From NCBI RefSeq assembly GCF_000466405.1, contig NZ_KE952937.1, forward strand, positions 117,193 through 161,574: DNA of 44,382 nt, given 5' to 3'. How positions within the stretch are numbered: position 1 is the stretch's first letter; each line of letters opens with the position of its first letter. The DNA comes from Atopobium sp. oral taxon 810 str. F0209 (GTDB lineage: Bacteria > Actinomycetota > Coriobacteriia > Coriobacteriales > Atopobiaceae). Under the pieces are notes generated by a model. The model searched no databases. It had not been told where the DNA came from and saw only the letters and a list, made by a program, of their open reading frames with translations. This document shows positions 35,697 to 44,375 of the stretch, in pieces. A program made the translations under genes and the position numbers.

Positions 35697-36383
35697 GTGC
35701 GATCCAAGGCAATCCAAACATCCGAATCACTTGAACTTGCGCTGGTATTGGCACTATCTGGTGGTCTGATGGATGCCTATTCCTATCTTGCACGAGGCAA
35801 GGTATTTGCAAATGCTCAAACAGGCAACCTTCTACTTTTGGGCGTCAATCTTTCTACCAGCAACTGGGATGTAATTGGCCGCTACCTCTCCCCCATCATC
35901 GCATTTGCGCTGGGCTGTGCCATCTCCGAGGTAATTCGCCGCTATCACAAAAACGAGACTCCAAAGGAGCCAGGCATCCATTGGCGTCAGCATGTCGTAC
36001 TTGGAGAAATCGTTTTGCTTGCCATAGTCGCTTGCTTAGGATCCGACTTTAACCTTGTTGCCAACAGTCTGACTTCCCTCGCTTGCGGCATGCAAGTACA
36101 AGCTTTCCGCAAACTGCATGGGCATGCTTTTGCAACCACCATGTGTATCGGCAACCTACGTAGTGGTACACAGGAACTCGTCGATTATTTTGATGGAAAG
36201 AAAATCTCTCATTTGCGGACAGCAGGACTTTATTACGGTGTGGTCATTACTTTTGTCATCGGTGCTGTTTTAGGTAATGCTCTGCTTGTGCACTTAGGAC
36301 TGCATACCATTACAATCAGCTGCGTTTTGCTGGGCATCAGTTGGCTTCTCATGCACCGCGACAGCCATCGCAAAGCGGCCTAA
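35697..36383 (+). CDS. DUF1275 family membrane protein (YoaK-like)
   Basis: The 228-residue protein has six hydrophobic segments and the DUF1275 marks LSGGLMDAYSYLARGKVFANAQTGN near 18-42 (given by its ends) and GMQVQAF...TTMCIGNLRSG near 139-160. The family has no established function, and transport is assumed. I chose GTG 35697 (VRSKAIQ), with GAAAGG seven bases upstream. The frame continues another 90 codons upstream into the hemolysin-III gene, where it is a shadow. It ends convergent to the barstar gene. Confidence 0.82.
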   Translation: MRSKAIQTSESLELALVLALSGGLMDAYSYLARGKVFANAQTGNLLLLGVNLSTSNWDVIGRYLSPIIAFALGCAISEVIRRYHKNETPKEPGIHWRQHVVLGEIVLLAIVACLGSDFNLVANSLTSLACGMQVQAFRKLHGHAFATTMCIGNLRSGTQELVDYFDGKKISHLRTAGLYYGVVITFVIGAVLGNALLVHLGLHTITISCVLLGISWLLMHRDSHRKAA

Positions 36384-36434
36384 GCTAATAACCCGCATTT
36401 CTTCGTCGCTTACAGCCCCTCGATAGGCTGCAGG

Positions 36435-36728
36435 TTAGCGGACAATGACAAGGTCAAGGTCGTCACGCTGCATAGCAATATCAAAAAGCATGCCGCGAAG
36501 CCGCAAACCCCACTCAGCTAGGGGGCCCTTTCCATCAAGCAGCTCAACATGTCTCAGTTCGATAACACAGCTAGGAAGTTCCCCCATCAAATCAGCAATC
36601 GCATCAAGATTGCGACCACCATCACGTGGCAACAGCAGGGTTTCGTAAATATAATCGAGCGCTTTTTCTCTGTTGCTCATCTTTTTTGCACTAAGAATAT
36701 AGTGTGGACGCGCTGCGATGTCAGTCAT
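36435..36728 (-). CDS. Barstar-family ribonuclease inhibitor
   Basis: The 97-residue protein fits barstar: a short beta strand and helix, then LLLPRDGGRNLDAIADLMG in the place where barstar has LPEYYGENLDALWD, and a closing strand DLDLVIV. The two barstar acids that block barnase (Asp35 and Asp39) have counterparts in NLD and AIAD. Tyr29 and Trp38 do not. It starts at ATG 36728 inside the barnase stop (ATGACTGA, eight-base overlap), so it is translated with the toxin. It keeps cytosolic barnase inactive before export. An internal Met at MSNREKAL is a less likely start because it removes the first strand. Confidence 0.86.
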   Translation of the reverse strand: MTDIAARPHYILSAKKMSNREKALDYIYETLLLPRDGGRNLDAIADLMGELPSCVIELRHVELLDGKGPLAEWGLRLRGMLFDIAMQRDDLDLVIVR

Positions 36729-37293
36729 TAACAATCACCTTGCCATTTTGAATCTGCACTTCAGCAAAGCTGTCGTAGTGGTCTTCGGTGTAATAGTACG
36801 GACCTGCCCCATTACTACTATCACCATCATCCACATAAATCAGGCGGCGCTCGCCACGAGACTTGCTTTCATCAGTATCAATATCGCATTCACGATAACT
36901 CTCCCCTTTTGGCAGCTTGGGCAAGGCACCCTCATAGTTGCCAAAATAATCGCCTCCAATTGCGGCACCTGGTATTACATTGCTGGGATTGCCTCCAGAC
37001 CACCCTTGCTTACGTGCTTCTTTTTTACTGACATAGTTGGGTGGTAGCTCGTCGTAGCTTTCCAAATAAAGCACCACGCTTTCAAGGTCGTAATAGTTTT
37101 CACCTTTGGCGATGGTGACTTCACTTTGGCTATCGCCTGCAATGCCACCCTGAGCATTGTTATACGCATGTACTGGTGAAGTCGCCTCACAACCAGTGAG
37201 CAAAACAAATACCAGCAGCAGACTGGCAACAACGCCCACTATCTTTACGTTACAAAATTCACTTTTTCTTTTAGACCAAAAAGTAAAAAGCAA
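36721..37293 (-). CDS. Lipoprotein ribonuclease of the barnase family
   Basis: The 190-residue protein has a basic start, a hydrophobic core and a perfect lipobox LTGC (Cys35), then a spacer and a C-terminal barnase domain (about 68-180). YLESYDELPPNYVSKKEARKQGW aligns with the barnase opening (given by its ends) and IGGDYFGNYEGALP with its IGGDIFSNREGKLP. Catalytic residues are present: Glu135 in YRECDID, Arg146 and Arg150 in SRGERR, His172 in TEDHY, matching barnase Glu73, Arg83, Arg87 and His102. I start at TTG 37293, with GAGGAGG nine to ten bases upstream. This overlaps the previous gene by 23 bases. It is lipid-anchored outside the cell, unlike free secreted barnase. RNA cleavage at the surface is the predicted role. 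Confidence 0.9.
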   Translation of the reverse strand: MLFTFWSKRKSEFCNVKIVGVVASLLLVFVLLTGCEATSPVHAYNNAQGGIAGDSQSEVTIAKGENYYDLESVVLYLESYDELPPNYVSKKEARKQGWSGGNPSNVIPGAAIGGDYFGNYEGALPKLPKGESYRECDIDTDESKSRGERRLIYVDDGDSSNGAGPYYYTEDHYDSFAEVQIQNGKVIVND

Positions 37294-38077
37294 AGCCCAG
37301 AACCTCCTCGATAACCCAAGCAAAAAATACTGTCCGAGCAAAATCCCCTGTCCTCAAAAAATACCAGCCACAAAGCACCCGAGACGGTCCATATGCCAAT
37401 GCGCAGTACACAAACGTACCTGTAAGCGGCGTAAACTCTACCAAACTACCTGCAATAAGTAACCAAAGCCCCATACAGGGCCAACGCCACATACCAGCTT
37501 TGTCTAGCAAACTAGACTGCACGGCAAGTGATAAGGGTGCAAGTACAATGAGCAGATGAAGTGCCATGAAAAAGAGTTGTTGCAAACCCACCGCAACACC
37601 TAACTCAGGAGTATCAAACTGAAAATCTGCAAGTACCAAAGGTGTCTCTGGTATCAATGCGGGAGGCAAAAATACAGCAAGCAACTCACCTGCCACACGC
37701 ACCAACACAAAAAGTAGGATAAATGCAATCAATGTTTGTGGGGTCTCAAGCTGCGGTTTTTTGAATAGATGGTCAAGTAGAGGATCGCTAAAAAGAGCTT
37801 TCTTTGCACGAACAGAGCCAACTCCCACTACCAACAATGCCAGCGCCAAGATAAAAGTAAGTAACGGTCCACCGATACATACAAGATAATCTAAGGGTTT
37901 GGCCTCCAGCACAAAACCCCAAGGGGACAGATTGAGGATTTGAGAGATAGGATTATTGGTTCCCAGCAACAAAAAAAGGAGAAGCCAGCCACCAAAACAA
38001 AGGACAAGTCTTGTAAGCGGGAAGCCTATAGCACGAGATAATCTATCTTTGCCATCTTGCTGGGAGCTACTCATCAT
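37271..38077 (-). CDS. Polytopic membrane protein of unknown function
   Basis: The 268-residue protein has about seven hydrophobic segments (near 20-40, 65-90, 118-140, 165-190, 195-215, 220-240 and 245-265). There is a VIEEVLGF sequence near the end, but it does not fit the CPBP protease layout. I do not recognise the family. ATG 38077 overlaps the beta-propeller stop by 11 bases (AATGATGAGTAG), with GGGGGTGA upstream, and the end overlaps the barnase start. Position suggests a role in making or anchoring the barnase or propeller protein, which is untested. Confidence 0.75.
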   Translation of the reverse strand: MMSSSQQDGKDRLSRAIGFPLTRLVLCFGGWLLLFLLLGTNNPISQILNLSPWGFVLEAKPLDYLVCIGGPLLTFILALALLVVGVGSVRAKKALFSDPLLDHLFKKPQLETPQTLIAFILLFVLVRVAGELLAVFLPPALIPETPLVLADFQFDTPELGVAVGLQQLFFMALHLLIVLAPLSLAVQSSLLDKAGMWRWPCMGLWLLIAGSLVEFTPLTGTFVYCALAYGPSRVLCGWYFLRTGDFARTVFFAWVIEEVLGFAFYFLV

Positions 38078-39578
38078 TTGTCACCCCCGCTTGCTCAAGA
38101 ATGACTTCTAAGGGGTAGGCGACTACACGATCAACTCCCACGCCATATTTTTCTCGATAAATTGCCGCACCAGATTCGTAAACAGCGTAAAGTAGACCAT
38201 CCTTAACGGAAATATCTTCCATCATCGGCGGTAAGCGCAGACACGCAATATAATTTGAATGATATTGAGCTGCCTTTTTACTCGCTTTACGAGCTTTGCT
38301 GGCGATGCTTTTTATGGATTCAGTGGCGCTATTTACAAACTTTGCATTAAGGCTGCGCACAGATGGCTTAGTAGCACCTGCAGAACCTGCACCAGCTGAA
38401 CCCGTCTGAGTACGAGGAGCCTTTGCTGTAGGAGTCGTGTCAATACTATCTGTCTGTTTCTTGGCAAAATTTAGGAGTATATCTGCGCTTTTATCAGCTG
38501 CCTTTGCGCGCACGCCGACAAGCTCAGCCACATCTCCTGCCACCGCATGGGCTGCACGCACAAAGGGATCTGCATGCGGGGTACGAGTGTTCTGACGCTC
38601 ATATACATACAGTCTTGATGATTCAACACCATAGGACTGTGAGACAAATACGTAGTCTTTTGTCAGTGCAACTCCCTGAGCACGCGTAGGGATTTCCCAA
38701 GTTTCAGTAGGAGAGTTTGCTACCTCGTCCAGCAGCTCTCCTCCCCAAGTCAGACGATAGCGACAAAGAATGCCTGGACCTGCAACATCAAAATATCCCA
38801 CGTACAAACTACCTTCAAAATACTCAACAAAAGATGCACGCTTAGGGCCCGCAATACTTATCTGAGTATCATACTCAAGCAGTTTGTTATCCTCAGCTTT
38901 ATATGCCTCAAGCTGTTCTAGACTCACTGAGGCAAGTTGTGCTGCTTTGCCCTTGCGCGTTGCAATCCAAAGACGGTCAACTGTATCGTCATACGCTAAA
39001 CCGCCCACATGAGGTTGCCCCTCCAACACGAGGGTCTTGGCAAGTTTGCCCGTTGCCTTATCAATCATGTAGATCACAGAATTTGTCTGATATGCACCGT
39101 CGTATGCTGAGACAAAAATCCACTTATCAGATACGGCAACACCCTGGGGCACCATATGCCTACTCATTGCGGGCAAACCTTCCCAGGCATCAAAACTCCT
39201 CGTATGTGCCAGACCTGGCATCAGCGATAATTCATCCAACACAAGCTTTCGCGATGGAGCAAATTTATTAAATAGCTCACGTTCGTAAAGTTCCTGAAAG
39301 ATAGGAATTTGTGTTGTCTCATTTGCATCAGCATCGGTACCTGCTTCCAAAGATACCGTCACTGGCCCACCGTTCAAAAATAAATTGAGACGAGCACTTG
39401 GCAAATCCTGCCAATCAGGAAATCTCCAATGCCAATGAAATACCATGAGCACAGCTATCACGGCAAATAAAGCCCCAAGAACAAGCGCAAGGATACGGTC
39501 AGGATTTGCAAACACAGCCGTACCTCCTTGCGGTTCTGGTGACTCGCGCATTGGGTTTGTACCCACAGGACCTGTCAT
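38067..39578 (-). CDS. Membrane-anchored beta-propeller-like protein
   Basis: The 503-residue protein has one transmembrane segment near 28-50 and a long outside part. Recurring blade-like motifs are seen: VPQGVAVSDKWIFVSAYD near 143-160, HVGGLAYDDTVDRLWIATRKG near 190-210 (given by its ends), RAQGVALTKDYVFVSQSYG near 298-316 and MMEDISVKDGLLYAVYESG near 454-472. These resemble YncE-like propellers. A low-complexity Ala/Ser/Lys/Gly insert (about 355-430) interrupts it. Its function is unknown; it could bind a polymer or another surface protein. GGAG lies seven bases before ATG 39578. The gene begins 12 bases after icd and overlaps the next gene. Confidence 0.75.
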   Translation of the reverse strand: MTGPVGTNPMRESPEPQGGTAVFANPDRILALVLGALFAVIAVLMVFHWHWRFPDWQDLPSARLNLFLNGGPVTVSLEAGTDADANETTQIPIFQELYERELFNKFAPSRKLVLDELSLMPGLAHTRSFDAWEGLPAMSRHMVPQGVAVSDKWIFVSAYDGAYQTNSVIYMIDKATGKLAKTLVLEGQPHVGGLAYDDTVDRLWIATRKGKAAQLASVSLEQLEAYKAEDNKLLEYDTQISIAGPKRASFVEYFEGSLYVGYFDVAGPGILCRYRLTWGGELLDEVANSPTETWEIPTRAQGVALTKDYVFVSQSYGVESSRLYVYERQNTRTPHADPFVRAAHAVAGDVAELVGVRAKAADKSADILLNFAKKQTDSIDTTPTAKAPRTQTGSAGAGSAGATKPSVRSLNAKFVNSATESIKSIASKARKASKKAAQYHSNYIACLRLPPMMEDISVKDGLLYAVYESGAAIYREKYGVGVDRVVAYPLEVILEQAGVTNDE

Positions 39579-39590
39579 TCAAGCGCTCCG

Positions 39591-40796
39591 CTACGCCTTG
39601 AGTCTCTTTGCAATTGCAGCAATAAAACCATGTGTATCCAGCGTTGTGGGATTTGCAATACTTGTGATACGCACAAGGTCTCCCGTCATCTGGCCTGACT
39701 CAATCGTATCAATGGTTGCCTGTTCAAGCTTGTCAGCAAAAGCCATAAGCTCGGGCAACCCATCAAGCTCACCACGCTTGCGCAGAGCGCCTGACCAAGC
39801 AAAAATCGTCGCCACAGAGTTGGTGCTAGTAGGCTCACCCTTGAGATGTTTGTAGTAGTGGCGTTGCACGGTACCATGCGCAGCTTCATACTCGTAGTAG
39901 CCATGGGGCGAGACAAGTACCGAAGTCATCATTGCAAGGCTACCAAAAGCGCTCGAAAGCATATCGCTCATCACATCGCCATCGTAGTTCTTGCATGCCC
40001 AAATAAAACCACCCTCGGACTTCATCACGCGCGCTACCACATCATCAATAAGTGTATAAAAATACTCAATACCCGCCGCCTCAAAGCGCTCGCGATACTC
40101 TGCATCAAAAATCTCAGCAAAGATATCCTTGAAACGATGGTCATAGGTTTTGCTAATGGTGTCTTTGGTGGCAAACCACAAATCCTGCTTGGTAGAAAGC
40201 GCAAACTCAAAGCAGCTACGTGCAAAACTTTCAATCGAGGCATCAAGATTGTGCATACCCTGAATTATGCCAGGAGCAGTGAACTCTTGAATAAGCTCAC
40301 GGGTTTCGCTGCCATCTGATGCAGTAAAGACAAGTTCTGCTTTGCCAGCGCCAGGCACGCGAATCTCAGCATTTTTGTATACGTCGCCATAAGCGTGACG
40401 AGCAATGGTAATAGGCTTTTTCCAGCTGCGAACCACCGGATCAATACCGCGTACTACGATAGGCGCGCGAAAAACCGTACCATCGAGCATGGTGCGAATA
40501 GTGCCATTGGGACTTTTCCACATCTGATGAAGTTTGTACTCTTCCACGCGTTGTGCGTTGGGAGTAATGGTTGCACACTTAACGGCAACACCCAAACGCT
40601 TGGTAGCCTCGGCTGAGTCAATAGTTACCTGATCACTAGTTTTATCGCGATTTTCCAGGCCAAGGTCGTAATACTCACTTTTGAAGTCAATAAACGGCAA
40701 AATCAGTTCGTCTTTGATCATCTGCCAGATGATGCGGGTCATTTCATCGCCATCCATCTCGACAAGCGGCGTTTTCATCTGGATTTTGTCAGCCAT
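39591..40796 (-). CDS. icd: NADP-dependent isocitrate dehydrogenase (homodimeric eukaryote-like type)
   Basis: The 401-residue enzyme oxidises isocitrate to 2-oxoglutarate. It follows the eukaryotic and actinobacterial homodimer class: [11 protein letters not shown] near 14-24, [20 protein letters not shown] near 93-112 with the substrate serine, [14 protein letters not shown], and [12 protein letters not shown] near 305-316. The usual N-I-L-G-G of the phosphate loop reads T-M-L-D-G, a small change. AAGGGAG precedes ATG 40796. It leads the propeller-barnase chain by only 12 bases. In an amino-acid fermenter it supplies 2-oxoglutarate for glutamate. Confidence 0.94.
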   Translation of the reverse strand: MADKIQMKTPLVEMDGDEMTRIIWQMIKDELILPFIDFKSEYYDLGLENRDKTSDQVTIDSAEATKRLGVAVKCATITPNAQRVEEYKLHQMWKSPNGTIRTMLDGTVFRAPIVVRGIDPVVRSWKKPITIARHAYGDVYKNAEIRVPGAGKAELVFTASDGSETRELIQEFTAPGIIQGMHNLDASIESFARSCFEFALSTKQDLWFATKDTISKTYDHRFKDIFAEIFDAEYRERFEAAGIEYFYTLIDDVVARVMKSEGGFIWACKNYDGDVMSDMLSSAFGSLAMMTSVLVSPHGYYEYEAAHGTVQRHYYKHLKGEPTSTNSVATIFAWSGALRKRGELDGLPELMAFADKLEQATIDTIESGQMTGDLVRITSIANPTTLDTHGFIAAIAKRLKA

Positions 40797-40895
40797 AGGT
40801 CTCCCTTGAGATGCTGGTAGTCAGGTACTTGCAACCTATATATTGTAGCGCGCAGCACGGATTGACTGGGATAGCTGTAACACTCTGCAACAATG

Positions 40896-40925
40896 CTCAC
40901 GCAAAATTGTATTTGCCGCTATACT
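40896..40925 (+). promoter_or_regulatory. Promoter of the DMT exporter, leaderless layout
   Basis: TATACT (40920-40925) is followed by seven bases and then ATG 40933, so transcription would begin at or next to the start codon. A weak -35 CTCACG (40896-40901) lies 18 bases upstream. No ribosome site precedes the ATG. Confidence 0.5.
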
Positions 40926-40932
40926 TGCCCTC

Positions 40933-41898
40933 ATGAAAAGAACAGCTGCCTTCCCTGTATGGGTCTACAAACTTGCTCTGCTTGCCACCACACTGATCTG
41001 GGGCGGTTCCTTTGTTGTGCTCAAAGGCGCCCTTGACACGATTCCAGCAACGTGGCTACTTACCATTCGCTTTGCTGCAGCGGGACTTCTTTGCATACCG
41101 ATCTTTTGGAAGCGGCTCCGTAGTAATCTAGATTCTTCGCATTTGGTGGCAGGTGCACTCATTGGCATCTCGGGCGGTGCTGCCTACCTAGTACAAAATA
41201 TCGGTCTGACCTATACAACACCAGCAAAAAATGCCTTTTTTACGGCAACCTACTGCGTGATGGTACCGTTTTTATATTGGGCAATAAAGCACAGACGTCC
41301 TCAGGCACATAATGTTCTAGCTGCGCTTTTATGTATCGTAGGTGTTTGCTTGGTCACACTGGGAAGCAGTACCAAAGGACTTGCAGGGGCCTTTACAATG
41401 GGCCTTGGAGACGCTTTGACTCTAGGTTGTGCATTACTTTTTGCTATCAATATTGTGCTGATTTCTATACTGGCACCCGCTCATGATCTACCTACACTCA
41501 TTGTCATTCAATTGTTAGTATTTGCGGCGGTATGTGCAGTTGCAGGTATCGTTGCAAAAGACGCGCTGCCAACAATCACAACCTTTACTCCAGATTTGCT
41601 TGGCAAACTCGCCTTCTTGATTTTGCTGGGCACAGTCCTTGCTATCGTGATGCAAAATCTCGGACAAAAGTATGTTGACCCCTCTCAGGCAGCACTTATC
41701 ATGTCTTTTGAGAGCGTATTTGGCGTTATCTTTTCGGTTTTGATTTATCACGAGACAGTAACGACACTTATGCTTGTAGGTTTTGCTTCAATTTTTGTAT
41801 CGATTTTAGTCAGTGAGCTAATTGGTGGTCACAAGGAACGCAAAGAAAAGCGCAGCTGTGCCCAAACAAGCACTGCCCCCACCTTGTCGGAGTACTAA
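40933..41898 (+). CDS. DMT/EamA-family transporter
   Basis: The 321-residue protein has about ten hydrophobic segments and two EamA halves. TTLIWGGSFVVLKGAL near 19-34 and NIGLTYTTPAKNAFFTATYCV near 90-110 belong to the first, and NLGQKYVDPSQAALIMSFESVFGVIFS near 243-269 (given by its ends) to the second. Such carriers export amino acids, purines or other metabolites, and the substrate is not evident. There is no ribosome site at ATG 40933, but a -10 box seven bases upstream suggests a leaderless mRNA. helD starts at the base after its stop. Confidence 0.87.
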   Translation: MKRTAAFPVWVYKLALLATTLIWGGSFVVLKGALDTIPATWLLTIRFAAAGLLCIPIFWKRLRSNLDSSHLVAGALIGISGGAAYLVQNIGLTYTTPAKNAFFTATYCVMVPFLYWAIKHRRPQAHNVLAALLCIVGVCLVTLGSSTKGLAGAFTMGLGDALTLGCALLFAINIVLISILAPAHDLPTLIVIQLLVFAAVCAVAGIVAKDALPTITTFTPDLLGKLAFLILLGTVLAIVMQNLGQKYVDPSQAALIMSFESVFGVIFSVLIYHETVTTLMLVGFASIFVSILVSELIGGHKERKEKRSCAQTSTAPTLSEY

Positions 41899-44016
41899 AT
41901 GGATACTTCAACTGTCAATAACACTGCTGAATTTGCTGCAGAACAAGCTCATCTCAATGAGATATATACCCAACTCATCACCCTGCGTGACGAACTAAGC
42001 GAGGAAATCGAGACCAGCCATCATGGCGCTCGTGAGGACCTTATTGCACTTTCTGAAGAGGTTCGCCTAAACTTTGGCAGTGCTGATGAAACCATGGAGA
42101 CCCTTGCGGCCATCGAAACACTCAATTCCGTCATTGATACCTATAACAACTATCACGATATCTCGGTCGACAAGCTAGCACGCATTTTACTGTTACTTGA
42201 ACAGCCCTATTTTGCCAAAGTCACCTTGCGTATGCGCCCTGGTCGTCCACCTCGTGATGTCTATATCGGCACCACTGGCGTCACCGATCACGAAGCAAAC
42301 CCCTTGGTTGTTGACTGGCGCAGTCCTGTTGCTGAGACCTACTACAATCAAGAAATGGACAAAACTTCTTATATGGTTGGCGACCGTGTGCGTACGGTTG
42401 AACTGTTGCTGCGCCGCCAATTTGATTTAGTGCGGGATAAGCTTCTCTCTTATTTTGATACCAATGTCGCTATCGAGGACGCATTGTTGCTTGATGCGCT
42501 ACGCCGACAGCATTCTGAAAAACTCCGCGCTATTACAGCCACAATTCAGCGTGAGCAGAACACTATCATTCGTCACGAAGACGTACCTGTATTGCTGGTA
42601 TCAGGTATTGCAGGCTCGGGCAAAACGTCTGTGATGTTGCAGCGCATCGCATTTTTACTGTATCGCCAACGCGACAATCTTGATGCCAGCCAAGTGTGGC
42701 TTTTTACGCCTAGTCCGATTTTTGGACGGTATATCGATACAGTCTTGCCACAACTGGGTGAGGCAAACCCCAATACAGGCACTTGGCAGGATTTTCTTGC
42801 AAGCCTTGGATTGGACCAGCGTGGTGATGGTGCCGAAGGCAACGCAAGTCAGCTAGATACACTCGAGCAAGCATTAGGAACACTGGAGTTTGAACCACAA
42901 GACTTCCGTGGCATCTCCATTGCAGGTGAGTCCATCCTCAAACCAAGCCAAGTAGGATCTGCTTGGAATTCCTTCGCAAAATTCCCTGTTGGTCCACGTC
43001 GTACCGCGCTTTCAACTGACAAAATACACGAGGCTATCGAGCGTAAATTTGGTCGTATGTCACGCGAGGAACGCTGGCAAGAGGAACTTATTGGACTGGA
43101 TATTGACGAACAAGTTGAGATCTTTGGTCACAGTATTGATCCTGATAGCGAAGAAGAAACTATCGCACTTACTCGTGAGTTTATAGCCACGCGATTTGCT
43201 GCAGCACACACCGCTGTCGATACGCTGGAGTGGTTGCGGCTCGACCGTATTGGCACACGAGTTCTCGGTACAGAAAGCCTTAGTGGAGCAGAGCATCTAT
43301 GGCTACGTCTACTTATTACAGGGCATGGTGCCGAAGACGCGCGCTATGTCGTGATTGACGAGGTACAGGATTACAGCGTGGTGCAACTACGCGTACTTGC
43401 ACGTTATTTCCGCGGAGCTCATTTCTTAATGCTGGGCGATCCGCATCAGGCGACGCGTGAGCATTCTGCAAGCTGGAACGAAATCCGTGAAGTCTTTGGC
43501 GGCACCACACAGATTAAGGAAGCAAGGCTGCTCACAAGTTATCGTTCTTCTCCTGAAGTTACAGCACTTTTTGCGGGTCTTCTCTCCGAAAAGGAACAGG
43601 CACAACTCACCTCGGTACAGGAATCAGGAATCGAACCAATTATTAAGACCTGTAGCAAGGACAACTATTTGGACATATTGCAAGCCGCTGCCAAAAATGC
43701 CGCTCAAAAACCTGGACTCACGGCAATTATCTGTGCTGATAGACAACGTGCGCATTGGCTTGCACGTCAGTTGGGCAGTGACGCCAAGTTGCTCAGTCGT
43801 GATGAAGCTTTGCCTGCAAAAGGTGTCATCGTGATGGATCTCAAGCTCGCTAAAGGCTTGGAATTTGACCGTGTCATCATTCCTGATGCTCAAATGGAAG
43901 TGTATCCTGACACTCCGATTGCGCGTCGTCGTCTCTACACTGCCATCTCACGCGCAACTCATGTTGTCGAAATTTACTCCCAAGGCAGCATGAGCACTCT
44001 GCTTCGACGCCCGTAA
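41899..44016 (+). CDS. helD: HelD-like RNA polymerase recycling helicase
   Basis: The 705-residue superfamily I ATPase has the HelD arrangement. An N-terminal coiled coil (about 10-60) that in known HelD reaches into the RNA polymerase secondary channel is followed by PLVVDWRSPVAETYYN near 135-150. Walker A GIAGSGKT lies at 236-243, then LQRIAFLLY. Later come Walker B VVIDEVQDYS, LMLGDPHQATR, TSYRSSPEV and the motif-VI-like YTAISRATHVVEIY. HelD removes stalled polymerase from DNA using ATP. ATG 41899 abuts the exporter stop (TAAATG), so translation is coupled. HelD of actinobacteria can protect against rifamycin. That role is not shown here. Confidence 0.9.
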   Translation: MDTSTVNNTAEFAAEQAHLNEIYTQLITLRDELSEEIETSHHGAREDLIALSEEVRLNFGSADETMETLAAIETLNSVIDTYNNYHDISVDKLARILLLLEQPYFAKVTLRMRPGRPPRDVYIGTTGVTDHEANPLVVDWRSPVAETYYNQEMDKTSYMVGDRVRTVELLLRRQFDLVRDKLLSYFDTNVAIEDALLLDALRRQHSEKLRAITATIQREQNTIIRHEDVPVLLVSGIAGSGKTSVMLQRIAFLLYRQRDNLDASQVWLFTPSPIFGRYIDTVLPQLGEANPNTGTWQDFLASLGLDQRGDGAEGNASQLDTLEQALGTLEFEPQDFRGISIAGESILKPSQVGSAWNSFAKFPVGPRRTALSTDKIHEAIERKFGRMSREERWQEELIGLDIDEQVEIFGHSIDPDSEEETIALTREFIATRFAAAHTAVDTLEWLRLDRIGTRVLGTESLSGAEHLWLRLLITGHGAEDARYVVIDEVQDYSVVQLRVLARYFRGAHFLMLGDPHQATREHSASWNEIREVFGGTTQIKEARLLTSYRSSPEVTALFAGLLSEKEQAQLTSVQESGIEPIIKTCSKDNYLDILQAAAKNAAQKPGLTAIICADRQRAHWLARQLGSDAKLLSRDEALPAKGVIVMDLKLAKGLEFDRVIIPDAQMEVYPDTPIARRRLYTAISRATHVVEIYSQGSMSTLLRRP

Positions 44017-44206
44017 TCCCTCACAATGCTCCCGCCCGCGCCTGTTAGTCGCGAGGTTTATACTTCCTCACTCACACTTGTTCCCGCAAGGTTTGAATAC
44101 ACTTACCTCCTGCGAGGTTTAATCACCAATATAGGGATATAGTGCATATTGCCTGCACTGATGATTACAGCATAAAGCAGAGCGTGCAAAAAGAGTGCGC
44201 ATCTTG
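44017..44206. other. Non-coding region after helD
   Basis: No supported gene. The box GCGAGGTTT occurs at 44051 and 44112, with a variant GCAAGGTTT at 44086, spaced 35 and 26 bases. No clear terminator for helD was seen. Confidence 0.4.
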
Positions 44207-44239
44207 CTAGCAACCTACTAGCAACCTACTAGCAACCTA
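44207..44239. repeat. Three perfect 11-bp tandem repeats
   Basis: CTAGCAACCTA occurs at 44207-44217, 44218-44228 and 44229-44239 without a mismatch. Confidence 0.95.
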
Positions 44240-44251
44240 TGGTGTGGCATG

Positions 44252-44375
44252 CCATGTGGCAGACGCCACGCTTCATTTCATGCTGGGAGCCAAAAGCCAC
44301 GCCTTGCTTTAGTCCAAGTGTCAAACGCCACGTTCTACTTCATGCCAAGTGTCAAACGCCACGTTCTACTTCACT
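44252..44375. repeat. Four 31-bp degenerate tandem repeats
   Basis: The marker GCCACG occurs at 44265, 44296, 44327 and 44358, an exact 31-base step. The last two units (44314-44344 and 44345-44375) are almost identical and the first two are diverged. Conservation across the whole unit argues against a CRISPR. The array probably continues past the window. Confidence 0.9.

Noticed and set aside
37271-38077. CPBP-type intramembrane protease
   Set aside because: The VIEEVLGF segment lacks the arginine spacing and the later histidine motifs of that family.
44252-44375. CRISPR array at the right end
   Set aside because: Units are contiguous and similar along their full length, without spacers.
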